Assembly (NCBI GenBank): GCA_036924085.1
Contig: JAVGWX010000004.1
Coordinates: 15,093,454-15,157,453 of the forward strand
Reading direction: 5' to 3'
Source of the DNA: Ariolimax columbianus
Taxonomy: Eukaryota > Mollusca > Gastropoda > Stylommatophora > Arionidae
DNA length: 64,000 nt
Part shown: piece after piece, positions 12,295 through 22,611 of the stretch
Numbering within the stretch: position 1 is the first letter of the stretch
Layout: every line of letters begins with the position of its first letter
Position numbers and translations under genes: made by a program
The notes under the pieces: model-generated
What the model was told of the DNA's origin: nothing
What the model saw: the letters and a program-made list of their open reading frames with translations, nothing else
Databases searched by the model: none

Positions 12295-12424
12295 TTATTT
12301 GCGCTTGTCATGCCAGTGCATTCGACTTCCCCTGGGTAACGACCGGTGCTGAGAAGGGGAGAGACCCCAGCTGCTTCGGGTTGTGAGCCAAGTCACTTAA
12401 CTACTAGCCCACGCCGTCCCTCAG
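12295..12424 (-). mobile_element. tRNA-derived SINE family B, shortened copy
   Basis: On the minus strand the head reads ggcgtgggctagtagttaag (A-box region) and later a degraded B box, followed by the 'accggtcgttaccc' body shared with the copies at 25.5, 37.2 and 56.7 kb. Part of the body is deleted. Confidence 0.65.
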
Positions 12425-12429
12425 GCTTT

Positions 12430-13970
12430 GTTTGTCTTCTGCAATGGGGTATCTGTAGATCACAATGTCGCCCGCAAAACAAATGCCTTGATTAATTAAC
12501 ACATACAAGCCGCAACAGAATAAGCGACCTTCATCTTCATTCGCGTAATGACGGTTCTTAGATGTAATCGTCGTTACCAAACTATCTTGGGATGACTAGC
12601 AGAAAATCCCCATTCAGATTTTTCACAACTCAGCTGAGGCCCATCCGTGCGGAAACAAAAACAATGTCACCTTCCTCAGAATTGTTATGCTGGATGACAC
12701 ACTCGTGAAAAAATGACTACACAATAGGCCTTTCAGTATTAGCTATTAGAGGGCACTTTAAGCCCACCTTCCACTTCGCGTAACCACGCAACACAACAAT
12801 CATCCCCCAACCATGTCTCTTTCCCCTGCGGACGCAAACTTCCTACCGTGTCTCAATTGTAAAGAGTGGGTGGTATTGTTTGACATGCCGTCGATAAACA
12901 CGATTATGGTTGACTTGACAAGCATACTTTAGAAATAGTCGAAACCAGTGACTATATGCGCTCACTATACTTTGTAACACTTGTCACTGACGGATACATA
13001 CGCGACAGCTAAGGCTCGAAAATTCAATTGTGGATAAGAGGCGATAACGTATGGTGTTTTTGGTTGTGTGTGTATTGGAGATGGCGCCATAACTGGCTGC
13101 GAGTCTACATTTCTCTACTGTTTTGGATCATTATGGATGTCGCCAGACCACGGATTTGCCTGGAATTCACACTAGTCGACGACTTACACCTGTGTTCACG
13201 GAAACGTGGAGTTGTTTTCCGTCTGGACTTGTTATTTCGTTCTTTTTTTTGTGATTTCTTCCATCCGTTTATCCCGGTCTGGACGCCGGCTGAATGGCGC
13301 TACGCTTATACATGTGTCGTATTTCACGGGTTAGTTCTGCCGGTTCACCTTCACGAATATGGCGTGTGGGAATTTTAGATATTACTATGATGAGCTGAAT
13401 ACAGCTGGGGAGAGATGCCAGAGTCACTCACACGCTGAGTGTTGTCCATACGACCTCTTGTGGTTATCGAAAAGGCACGACAAACTGCGTTAGATGCCTT
13501 CCCACCTTTCTACCCTGCGGGTTACATGTTTACGGAAAGGCTTTGGTGGTAACCCTGAGGCAAAATCTGCATCATATGCTATCTCCAGTCGTCTCGGTGA
13601 ATGTCTTGCCACTGGCAAAAGGTAGCTTAGGCTCTGTGGGTGAGGTTGACAAAAGGCGCAGTTTCTTCCTCACTTTAATCCAAATCTCCGCACAAGTCAC
13701 CCATATCAGCGGACACAGCAAGTGATACGACTGTCCACACGGCTGAACAAAGAGAGTGGTCTTCATCACTTGTGATGGACAAACTATTAAGGTATTAGAG
13801 ATTGGCAGACACTGAACGCATATTTACAAAGATTTGAAAAAATGTCATTAGTTGAAGTCAAAGTATTTATTAAATGTTCATGAATATAAACACGCTATTC
13901 ATACCTTGTATTAATAATTTATTTTTTTACAGTGCAGTCTTTTATTTTTTTTTCGTACAAAGTGATTTAG
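12430..13970. other. Unassigned region with slightly higher GC
   Basis: A 116-aa + strand ORF at 13028-13378 and small ORFs around 13550-13770 have no motif I can name. The sequence looks less repetitive than its surroundings and could hold UTR or regulatory DNA, but nothing proves it. Confidence 0.35.
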
Positions 13971-13974
13971 TCTT

Positions 13975-14725
13975 AACAACTTAACGTCTTTATTCTGGTT
14001 TAGAAGACTCTGCAGAGTTTGTATACAACCAGTTCCAATTACATCATCTTGCTCTAGAAGCTGTACGCATCCAATCTATTCTTTAATGCGTTGACCGTCC
14101 CAGCCTCCACCACCTCACTTGACAATGCATTCCAAGCATTCACAACTCTCTGGCTAAGGAAATACTTCCTAATATCTAATCTGGCCCTCTCCTTAGTCAA
14201 CTTGTAGCTGTGCCCTCTTGTCCTTGTTGGTGGTTGTACTTTAAAAAAACTTGTTATAGTCTACTTTATCCATTCCTCTGATCATCTTATACACCTGTAT
14301 TAAGTCACCACGAATTCTTCTCTCTTCTAGACACTGTAGGCCGGTTCTTTTTAATCTTTCCTCATAACTGTAATTCTGGAATCCCACTATCTGCTTTGTC
14401 GCTCTTTTTTGTATTCTTTCCAGCATGTTTATATCCCCTCTCTGATAAGGACTCCACACCTGTACACAGTACTCCAATCTAGGTCTAACTAATGCTTTAT
14501 ACAGTTTGACTATCACTTCCTTGCTCCTATGTTTAATATTTCTTTTTATCATCCCTAACATTGCATTTGCCCTTTTTACTGCTACCTGAACTTGCTCCCT
14601 CACCTTACATGTATGATCTATTATAACCCCTAAGTCCCTTTCTTTATCTATCTTTCTAATATTGTTCTCTCCCATTCTGTAATTATGTTCCAAATTGGAT
14701 CTACCCATGTGCATGATTGTAAATT
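13975..14725 (-). mobile_element. CR1-clade LINE, 5'-truncated, RT C-terminus
   Basis: The 157-residue minus-strand frame (14714-14241) starts inside the RT and contains the CR1 thumb signature: KERDLGVIID, VRPRLEYCVQVWSPY, ERIQKRATKQIVGF, YEERLKRTGL, RRIRGDLIQVYK. After it comes a ~260-bp 3' region that continues the CR1 C-terminus (RKYFLSQRVVNAWN-like) and ends in 'ctttattctggtttagaag' orientation-reversed. Two other copies of the same 3' end are at 9728 and 60181. The retained stretch has one long open frame, so it is relatively young. Confidence 0.85.
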
Positions 14726-14736
14726 TATCTACGTTC

Positions 14737-15090
14737 TTCTTCTTCTTTCGTTCGCTTGAAAATATGTCTATATCTGCAATGTTGTCTCTTGTTTAAACTT
14801 CACTGTGTTTTGTAGTTCCCATACAGGTCCATAAAGTTTCTCTTGCAGTGTTGTTTCTGTGTGTCAGTGAGATTTTCTCTGTATATCATATTCGGGGCAG
14901 TTCTGTAGTATGTGCTCTGCTGTCTGGTGTGCCTGTCCGCATGTACACATGGCTGAGTTGCCAATCTTCATTTGTGTGTACATGTGGCTGCGGAGTCGGT
15001 TGTGTCCTGTTCTACACAACAGTTTGTTTTTATCTGTTTATCTTACGGTAATCGTCTTGTGGTACTGTTGGTGGCTTTCTGATTTAGTGA
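14737..15090 (-). mobile_element. 5'-truncated Nimbus-like LINE 3' end
   Basis: A GAA tail (cttcttcttctttcgttcgc on +) abuts the CR1 fragment and is followed by sequence nearly identical to the 3' end of the long copy at 31735-32080 ('atatctgcaatgttgtctcttg', 'tgtatatcatattcggggcag'). It encodes the RNase H tail knuckle on the minus strand and is truncated near 15090. Confidence 0.8.
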
Positions 15091-15394
15091 TTGAGTGATT
15101 TAGTGATTGAGTCTCATCCGTTGCATACTTCATCCCCAACGACAATCTTTCGGTCGTGAAATAAAATGTTGTTTCATATTTGTATTCACATAAAACGAAT
15201 GCATGCCTGTATTTGTGAGTGATTGATTGGCACACTATCAGTCTGGAGAGACAATGGACTTCGCGCTAGAGAAGTCTGTCAGTATGTGCACTATACAACA
15301 AAAATACATTTGCCGTTTTGACAAACTGATTATTTGTGAAAAATTGCTTATATCTCAGAATATAACCAGAATGACCTACTGAGCGGCTGTGCAC

Positions 15395-15680
15395 TACCAC
15401 GTAAGTGCAGACGTCCCAGAGATACTCGTACCGTTAATGACTTTATCCATCAGCAACACACCAGGATGGGCAGGCCAGCGTACTGACCTGATCTCAATCT
15501 TATTGAGCATCTCTGTGACGTATTGAGACGACCAGCAAGAGCTAGCCATTCACCAAGTGGTGACCTGAACCAATTTTTTCAACGATCCTCCAACACACTA
15601 TCAGATCGTTTATTATATCTACGAGGCATCGCTGCCTAGCTTGTATCAATGCCCGTGAAGGTCATACACTCTATTGACCA
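15395..15680 (+). mobile_element. Tc1-like transposase remnant
   Basis: A degraded reading of DDE transposase: NDFIHQQHTRMGRPAY, stop, PDLNLIEHLCDVLRR. This is the Tc1 'WPAxSPDLNPIEHLWD' block that carries the last catalytic acidic residue. It is followed by a short basic C-terminus. At least one in-frame stop is present, and the N-terminal half is absent. Confidence 0.75.
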
Positions 15681-15699
15681 CTAACCAGCAATTTCTCAT

Positions 15700-16187
15700 G
15701 AAGCTGGCACACTCTGATGTCCAAATTACTGAAGAACAAAGTGAGTAGAATTTCAGAAAGAAAGGCGTGTCCAATAGAACATCACTTTCTTCAAGACATG
15801 TTCGTTTTTCTTAATGAAGCTGGCACACTCTGATGTCCAAATTACTGAAGAACAAAGTGAGTAGAATTTCAGAAAGAAAGGCGTGTCCAATAGAACATCA
15901 CTTTCTTCAAGACATGTTCGTTTTTCTTAATGAAGCTGGCACACTCTGATGTCCAAATTACTGAAGAACAAAGTGAGTAGAATTTCAGAAAGAAAGGCGT
16001 GTCCAATAGAACATCACTTTCTTCAAGACATGTTCGTTTTTCTTAATGAAGCTGGCACACTCTGATGTCCAAATTACTGAAGAACAAAGTGAGTAGAATT
16101 TCAGAAAGAAAGGCGTGTCCAATAGAACATCATTTTCTTCAAGACATGTTCGTTTTTCTTAATGAAGCTGGCACACTCTGATGTCCA
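15700..16187. repeat. 116-bp tandem array, about 4.2 near-identical units
   Basis: Units start 'aagctggcacactctgatg' at 15701, 15817, 15933, 16049 and 16165 (period 116; the last is partial). I see only one or two differences between units, so the expansion is recent. It begins directly after the Tc1 remnant and is probably that element's 3' flank or UTR. Confidence 0.9.
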
Positions 16188-16379
16188 AATGACCAAACAA
16201 CAATTTTATCAAATATAATTTACTTCTCAATTTTGAATTTTTTGTACCGCGAGATTTTGTAAATGACTCATTTCTTATTTTGAGTGAATAAAAGGAAAGG
16301 GATAAAGTCTTAAGACGGATGTAACTGTAATAATAATGTTCACTTAGGCGTCTGATGTCCGTTTAGTCGAGTACTAACT

Positions 16380-16830
16380 TTTGCAGATGGCATCCTGATG
16401 AACAGGACTGGCTCAGATAGGCATGAAATGGTCAAAGACATCCAGGAGACCTTGCCGGCGATCTCATAATGAGTAAGGATTCCAGCTCCGTGACAAATTC
16501 TAATAATGCCTGCATGATGTGGTGTTCCTTCAATAATTCTTTAGTCAAGGTTGACCTGCCAGAAGTAACGTTTGATGGATCTGTCATTGACAGGTGGGAC
16601 AGGTTGAAATAACTCGGAGTAAATTTAGATCGCAGCCTCTCATGTAAAAACAACGACGATCAGACCATACAGAGAAGCAAGAAATGGCTGCGAGCATTAA
16701 ATACGGTAATTGTAAACCCAGAACATCAACTGTCTTTCATAATATATCGTCAGTTAGTACTGTCACGTGTTGATTATGGACTGAATATTCTCACACAATT
16801 ACTATTACGGTGTGGACGGTTGTGGTGCAT
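16380..16830 (+). mobile_element. LINE RT C-terminal remnant (Jockey/I-type)
   Basis: The + frame reads VTFDGSVIDRWDRLK, stop, LGVNLDRSLSCKNN, then IYRQLVLSRVDYGLN, the typical 'F...LGVxLDRsLt...VDYGl' order behind the RT catalytic core. Stops interrupt it, and a poly-C run of about 20 follows at 16930-16949. Confidence 0.6.
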
Positions 16831-17596
16831 CTAATATGAAAAAAATGTAGCTGGTTCATGAGTGCACTGGAGACGGGATCGTGAAACTTTTCAGGGTATT
16901 ATCAACCATCTATTTCTGCTAAATGATAACCCCCCCCCCCCCCCCCCCCGTTTCCATCTAGACTTCAAAGTAAAAAAAAACAAGATGATTGCCGGTTATT
17001 ATCTTCCGTGGAAGACTTTCATGTCGCATAATGTATAATTTTCAATTCTTGTCTCTGAGCGCCAACCTCAGTTAGGACTTTGTTATTGGATTTTAAAAAA
17101 ATGTCCAACTCACTCGCTGCACTCTACGATAGCACCACATTTCAAACGCTTCCAATCTTTTTTCATCTTTCTTTGCCAGAATCCAAGTTTCAGCCTCATA
17201 CAGTGTAACTGGCCATACGAGAGTATGGCTTTTTCTTTTACTCAGTTCTATACCGGTATTATTAGAGGTTAGCAATTTATGTTTTTCTCTTAATGCCTTT
17301 TTTGCCAATGCAATTCTTATTCTAATTTCCGTCTCATTGCGGGCATCTTCTGTTATGGTTTGCCCCAATTATATGAAAACTTCTGTACTTGTTCGATTAG
17401 TTTTACATTGATGATTATATTAATTTATAGTTTTTATCTTCAATGTGTTTATTTTCATGCCGAACTGTGTGACTGTTCTGTACATTTTTTTTCAAGCAGC
17501 TTTTGCAAGATTGCTACTGATCCTCACACAGTAACTTGATCATCGACACATTTCAGAGCATTAACCTTCATACCATTGACATTGACACTTGTATTG

Positions 17597-17952
17597 GGAT
17601 CAAGATACTGAGCAGCGCATGAGCTGCAGTGGTCAGCGGCCTATAGCTGACTGCTAGCGTCAGGGCCAGCGAACCAAAGCTGCCAAGACCCTTCTACACC
17701 TCCACGCGGTGATCCCGGATAACAAGCTGCAACAGGGCAGACTGGCTAAGGAGAAGGGATCGAAGAGGAAATGCTAACCCGGTACTCAAAAAAAAGCTTG
17801 TTGAAGTCGGATGTGTTGGACCGAAAGGTGCAAATATCGCAGTCAAGCTGTAAACTACGACACAACGCATTCCGTTCTCTGGACTACATTCTGCTACTTA
17901 AACCCTTTCGGGGTTTGGTAGTGGGCGATTGAGAACGAACGAAGAAGAAGAA
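17597..17952 (+). mobile_element. GAA-tail SINE family A, complete, 13-bp TSD
   Basis: Flanked by gacacttgtattg at 17584-17596 and 17953-17965. Length is 356 bp. It starts ggatcaagatactgagcag and ends 'gagaacgaacgaagaagaag' plus aa. This copy defines both ends of family A. The tail matches that of the Nimbus-like LINEs in the window. No Pol III boxes are obvious. Confidence 0.88.
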
Positions 17953-18013
17953 GACACTTGTATTGCAACTACGAATAGCTCTTTCCATCATCAGCTCAGA
18001 ATCTGCTTTATTG

Positions 18014-18357
18014 GCTTGGCTTGGTTTCGTTTAATCTCAATCTCCCGCTACCATGCCTTGAAAGGGCTTTAGTAGCAGAATTTAGTTCAGAAAACGGAAT
18101 GCGTTGTGTCGTAGTTTACAGATTGACTGCGAATATTTGCACCTTTCGGTCCAACACATCCGACTTCAGCAAGCTTTTTTTGAGTACCGGGTTAGCATTC
18201 CCGCTTCGATCCCTTCTCCTTAGCCAGTCTGCCCTGCTGCGGCCTGTTATCCAGGATCACCGCGTGGAGGTGTACAAGGGTCTTGGCAGCTTTGGTTCAC
18301 TGGCCCTGACGCTAGCAGTCAGCTATGGGTCGCTGATCACTGTAGCTCATGCGCTGC
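18014..18357 (-). mobile_element. GAA-tail SINE family A, inverted neighbour, 17-bp TSD
   Basis: Flanked by cagaatctgctttattg at 17997-18013 and 18358-18374. It is opposite in orientation to the copy 61 bp to its left. The tail here is diverged (gcttggcttggtttcg on +) rather than pure GAA. The 148-aa ORF across it is only a by-product of the repeat. Confidence 0.87.
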
Positions 18358-18879
18358 CAGAATCTGCTTTATTGAGACTTGGTGAAAACAAACCACCTTG
18401 TCGTACACCCTGTCTTATTGACATTGGATATGTTAGTCCTTCTTTGATTGAAATAATCACCTCTTGATTTTCACATGTTCTGAATTAACCTAATGTTTTG
18501 TCTCTATACTTATTTATTACACCATCAAAAAAAAGATTGTTCCAGGACACTCGATCAAGGGCTTCTTCGTAGTCAATTAAGCATCTAAATAGTGATCCTC
18601 TTTGATAAATCGTTCTTTCTGCGAAACGCCACAATAATCCGATAGCATCTGTGTTCATAAAAAAAAAAAGACTTCAAAAGTACACATGCTGTAATATGAT
18701 TAACACACCAAAGAAATTAATTGAAAGGATCGAAGAACTGTGGCAATTTATTCAAAACATGTATACTTAAAAAATAGTGCTGTTTTTTTTTTAATGAAAC
18801 AAGAGCCATATCAGGGCTCAGATCATATAAGGATGAAATACCAGACAACACCCATCATCATGTAGCATATCCTTTATAG

Positions 18880-19535
18880 AACGTCGTTCCCATCACAGTC
18901 TGTCTGAAACTCTTTCCCTTGCCAAAACTCCAGCGTCCGTCACAGCTGTGCCAAGGCATTCCTGAATATCTTGGTGCCATCGTCTTTTTGGCCTACACTT
19001 GCATTTTTTTGCCTGGCACCATATCTTCCATCACTGTTCTCTCAATACCGTCGTGTCTCTTGATGTGACCAAAGTATTTACATTTTCTGGCCAAAATTGA
19101 TTTGATAAACCAGTTCTCCTCTATGTTCAACTCTTGTCAAATGTCTATATTTGTCTTTTTCTCTGTCCAGGGTATTCTGAGGATCTTTCTGTAACATCTT
19201 GACTCAAAGGATTCAATTCTCTGTCTCGAAGCCTTGGCAATCGTCCATGATTCGCAGCTGTCTGCTGCCACATGAAAAACACAGGCTCTCAAGACTTTCA
19301 CTTTTGTCATTTTGTTGGTGCTCTGCCATAACTTCTTCAGAATGTTCAGTCTCTGCATTGCCATGGTTAGTCTTCTTCTGATTTATTTCGCGCAGTCGCC
19401 ATTTTTGTCAATTCTGGAGCCCAGATATTCAAAATGTGCGACCTGATCTATTTCCTCACCACCAACTGTAAATTTATGTTAATATCGTGTTTTGTCGGTG
19501 GTCACTATCTTTATTTTGTTTATGTTTATAAACTG
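18880..19535 (-). mobile_element. RTE-like LINE C-terminus
   Basis: The minus frame contains AMQRLNILKKLWQSTNKMT, SCESWTIAKASRQRIESFESRC, YRKILRIPWTEKKTNIDI, then after a stop KCKYFGHIKRHDGIERTVMED and a 'KCRPKRRWHQDIQECL' tail. This is the same family as the + strand copy at 26.0-27.3 kb (AMQRLNKMRNLWKNSNKMT). It is 5'-truncated and decayed. Confidence 0.75.
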
Positions 19536-19544
19536 CAGACAACA

Positions 19545-20265
19545 CTAAACAGGTAAATGCAATTCTCCTTCAAACCCCACGGAACAACACCAAAACTTCA
19601 CCATAAAAACATTTACAACTGTCACCTGCCACATGGGAGAGCAAAATGCTCTCCAAAAGAAAGTAGCAGCATGCGAAAGGATCGACTGATTTTACCTCAG
19701 AGAAGCATGGATTCAGGTATATAACCATGGATCAACAACAAGAGCAGAATGGAGACGCATGAATCTAAGTTGTCTACCCAGATAAAGAAAACGAAACTGT
19801 TAGTTCATCAACCGGAAAATTCAATTCAAACTATTTGGCTGAAGTACAGGCATTAATTATTGCCGCAGAAAAGATTAGCAACACAGCAAGTCAATGCTGG
19901 CAGGCTGTATTCCTTACAGATGCAATGTCAGTTCTGCAAGCCATCAAGAATGAAAAGAAAGCCTTGCGCTAATTAAAATCCAAGAGAAGGGTAGTGCTAC
20001 GGTGGATACCATTACTCTGTAGCATACCAGGAAATGCGACAGCAGACAGGTAGGCAAAGGAGGGAGCAACACGAGAATAAAACGAACAAACAATCACCTT
20101 CCAAGAAAAGAAGACACTTATCTAAGCAATAAAGAAAGTTGACAAAATGAGAGACAACTAACACTGCCTTGATCGAACGGAACAAGGGATCCTGTTCCGC
20201 ACGAGAACGGGACGTAACAGACTGAATAACCACTTACACGGGCTAAAATTGGCTCTATTCTATTT
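19545..20265 (+). mobile_element. Nimbus-like RNase H remnant
   Basis: The + strand reads FNSNYLAEVQALIIAAEKI, FLTDAMSVLQAIKNEKKAL, stop, RRVVLRWIPLLCSIPGNATADR, then GILFRTRTGRNRLNNHLHG. This is the RNase H order of the I-clade copies here, with stops replacing several tryptophan or leucine codons. Confidence 0.7.
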
Positions 20266-20477
20266 TAAAAGTCTTTGCAGTTTTTTTACATTAAGAAAGA
20301 TGAGAGATATATATTGTTTTGAAATGACATGAGTGTATTACTGCTGTTCAAGAGGTGCCTCTGCCAATATTTCAGACACATCAGCAAGTTGACTGTTTGA
20401 GGAATTTACAGCACAACTGACATGTGAATCAAGCTCTGGAAAGTAGCCAGAAAATCGCTTATTTAGTTTCGCCATAT

Positions 20478-20592
20478 TTCTTCTTCTTCGCCGTTCGTTC
20501 TCAAACACCCGCTATCAAACCATGAAAAGAGTTTTGCAAGTTGCAGGATGTTGTCAAGAAAACTCAATGCGTTGTGTCATAGTTTACACAAT
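20478..20592 (-). mobile_element. GAA-tail SINE A, 5'-truncated
   Basis: It starts on + with tcttcttcttcgccgttcgt, then follows the SINE A 3' half to 'tgtgtcatagtttacaca'. It is about 115 bp long and truncated at its 5' side, as LINE-mobilised copies usually are. Confidence 0.75.
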
Positions 20593-22224
20593 CTTTAAAA
20601 AAACAAAACAAAAAAAAACAAAAACAAACACTACTAGCTTTGGAAAATCGGCTACCAAGTTTTGTTTTACTTTCTAGTCCCAGTACAGAATCTTTGATCC
20701 AAATGCGAAAATAGTTTCTCTTGTTAAGATGAAATGTTTTGCATTTGCAATTCCTTGAACAATGAATTCACATTTACTAAAAGACGTCAGCTAAATATGG
20801 CAGATGTGTAAGCCAAGTGGAGATTCTCAGTTTATCTGCAGCGGTTCCATGAGGGATCAAGTGAACACAATAGAAGAGTTTAAACACACAAAATTGGCCC
20901 ACCTTGAGCTATTAAATTTGTTATGCAAGGCCGGGCTCCCCGTTACAGTTATTTAAAGGCTTCGTTCAGTATAAAAAGATTGAAAAAGGCAGTAAAAACA
21001 CACATGCACACATACAACTGCTAGATGAAAGCTTGCTATCGTATATATTTCATGTTCAAAACAGATACAAAACAAGGCTATGAGAATATACAAGACGTTT
21101 CTGGATTTGCTTCACATGAAGTTTGTCAGATTAGATTAAGTATTATCTTTTCACAAAGGTTGGCTAAATGATCTCAATTTCCAACAAATGCTTTGTAGTT
21201 CTGGCCAAAGTGGCCGTTCATGTCTATGCTACAATAGAAAATAACAATGAGAAAATATTCACATTTATAAAATCAACTTGTTATGTTAGTAACTAAATAA
21301 CCAATAATTTATTAATTATTAAAATAATACTTATAAATTAAAACATTGCTGACAAAGATAGCAAATATGCAGAAAAGACATTTTACATATTTGTATGCGT
21401 ATTAAGTATGAAAACGACTTGGAGCATATCTTTAGTCTAGCTTATGTGAAAAACCTGGTATACTGAAACTTCCTTGTTTTCTGCTAAAAAGTTTGGCTAG
21501 TGACATGACGAGGATAGTGGATGTCAATACAGTGTAAACTGTAAGATACCATGGTAGTAATATTTTAGTTGAAAGAAGTTCGATTTAACTCTAATTGGAA
21601 GGCACGACCTTGGATAATAAGGAGGAGATTGGTATAAAGTAAATGTAGTACTTGTTACTGATAGCTAAGTAAAAATGCAGAATTATTTTGAATGAATGAT
21701 TATTATTTATTTTTATTGAATAATAAGAATTAAGAATAAGATAAGTCATAAGATAATCATATAATATATATATAGACTTAATATTATAGATGCTATAGAT
21801 TAGTATTGACTATAGTATAGTCTACTAAGTATATATAGTTAAACATGTAACATGAAGATGGTTAGTAAGTTAGTTTAATCATAATGGGACGATGGTACAT
21901 TCATTTATTTAACTAGTATAATCTTTGTTTATAAAACTATAGACCTAGTAAAACTTGAAGTGTTTTGACACAGGTTGTTAAGAATTTAGGTGTCTGCCCC
22001 AAAACGGTATTGCCTGCATAGTCTAATTGACTACCATAGTGAAGTATAGGAGTGAACCAGTTGCGCGATAGAATGCTATCTGACAGTTTTGACATCATCA
22101 TGATTATAATATATGCTAACATCATTCTTTAACAATGATTTTGTTAAAATAATAGTAATAACACCTATAGTTTATCTTTTTATTCATAGGTCTATATAAT
22201 ATCTCAGTGTTATGACTCTGAGTG
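20593..22224. other. No gene seen
   Basis: Very AT-rich intergenic DNA. No ORF with a recognisable motif and no clear repeat. Confidence 0.5.
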
Positions 22225-22600
22225 TCTTAGTCTTAGTCAACCTGTGAATCTACAAGGGCATAAGCTCTTGTGCAGGTCCCAACTCTTGTGCGAGTTGGTA
22301 GTAACCGGGTGCATTTCTCTGCTTAGCCGGCTTGGTTCGAGCAGTGCTATTTTTTGTTTGTTTTGTACTGGTCTCATCTCGTCTTCCAGTCTCAGGCACG
22401 GGTGTCCAGTGCATGGCTAACTTGTTTGTTTCAGGATCACGGGTGTTGTGCAGCTCGTGTAATCTTGCCATCTAGTAGAGGGTCTGCCAGGTGGTCTTTT
22501 TTTTGCAGCGCGGATACCATAGAGTGGTTGCTGTGCTTCAGCATTGGTCTTTCCTTCTGACAACATGGCTGGCCCAGTGGTGCTTAGAGTTGTTGGCATG
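22225..22600 (-). mobile_element. Repeat family C head plus LINE C-terminal remnant
   Basis: 22225-22345 matches the start of family C (compare 44228: 'tcttagtcgacctgtacttc ... caggtcccagctct'). Next to it the minus strand reads LYGIRAAKKRPPGRPSTRWQDYTSC, a 'GRPxtRWxD' LINE tail. The boundary between the two is approximate. Confidence 0.5.
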
Positions 22601-22611
22601 ATGATGCAGTT

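Larger units (their letters stand above)
17093..18620 (-). mobile_element. RTE-like LINE split by two SINE A insertions
   Basis: On the minus strand from 18620 leftward: an RT block with CLIDYEEALDRVSWN (palm start), then after the SINEs a 'DDQVTVCEDQ'-like region, FGMKINTLKIKTI, ALREKHKLLTSNN, LYEAETWILAKKDEKRLEAFEMWCYRRV (17368-17093). Stops and indels are frequent. The 17597-17952 and 18014-18357 SINEs interrupt it, each with its own target-site duplication. Confidence 0.72.

Noticed and set aside
13028..13378. A 116-aa ORF as a host gene
   Set aside because: No recognisable domain, no splice or conservation evidence; left as unassigned DNA.
18021..18467. A 148-aa ORF as a host gene
   Set aside because: It lies across a SINE A copy and the adjoining antisense LINE; its sequence is explained by those repeats.
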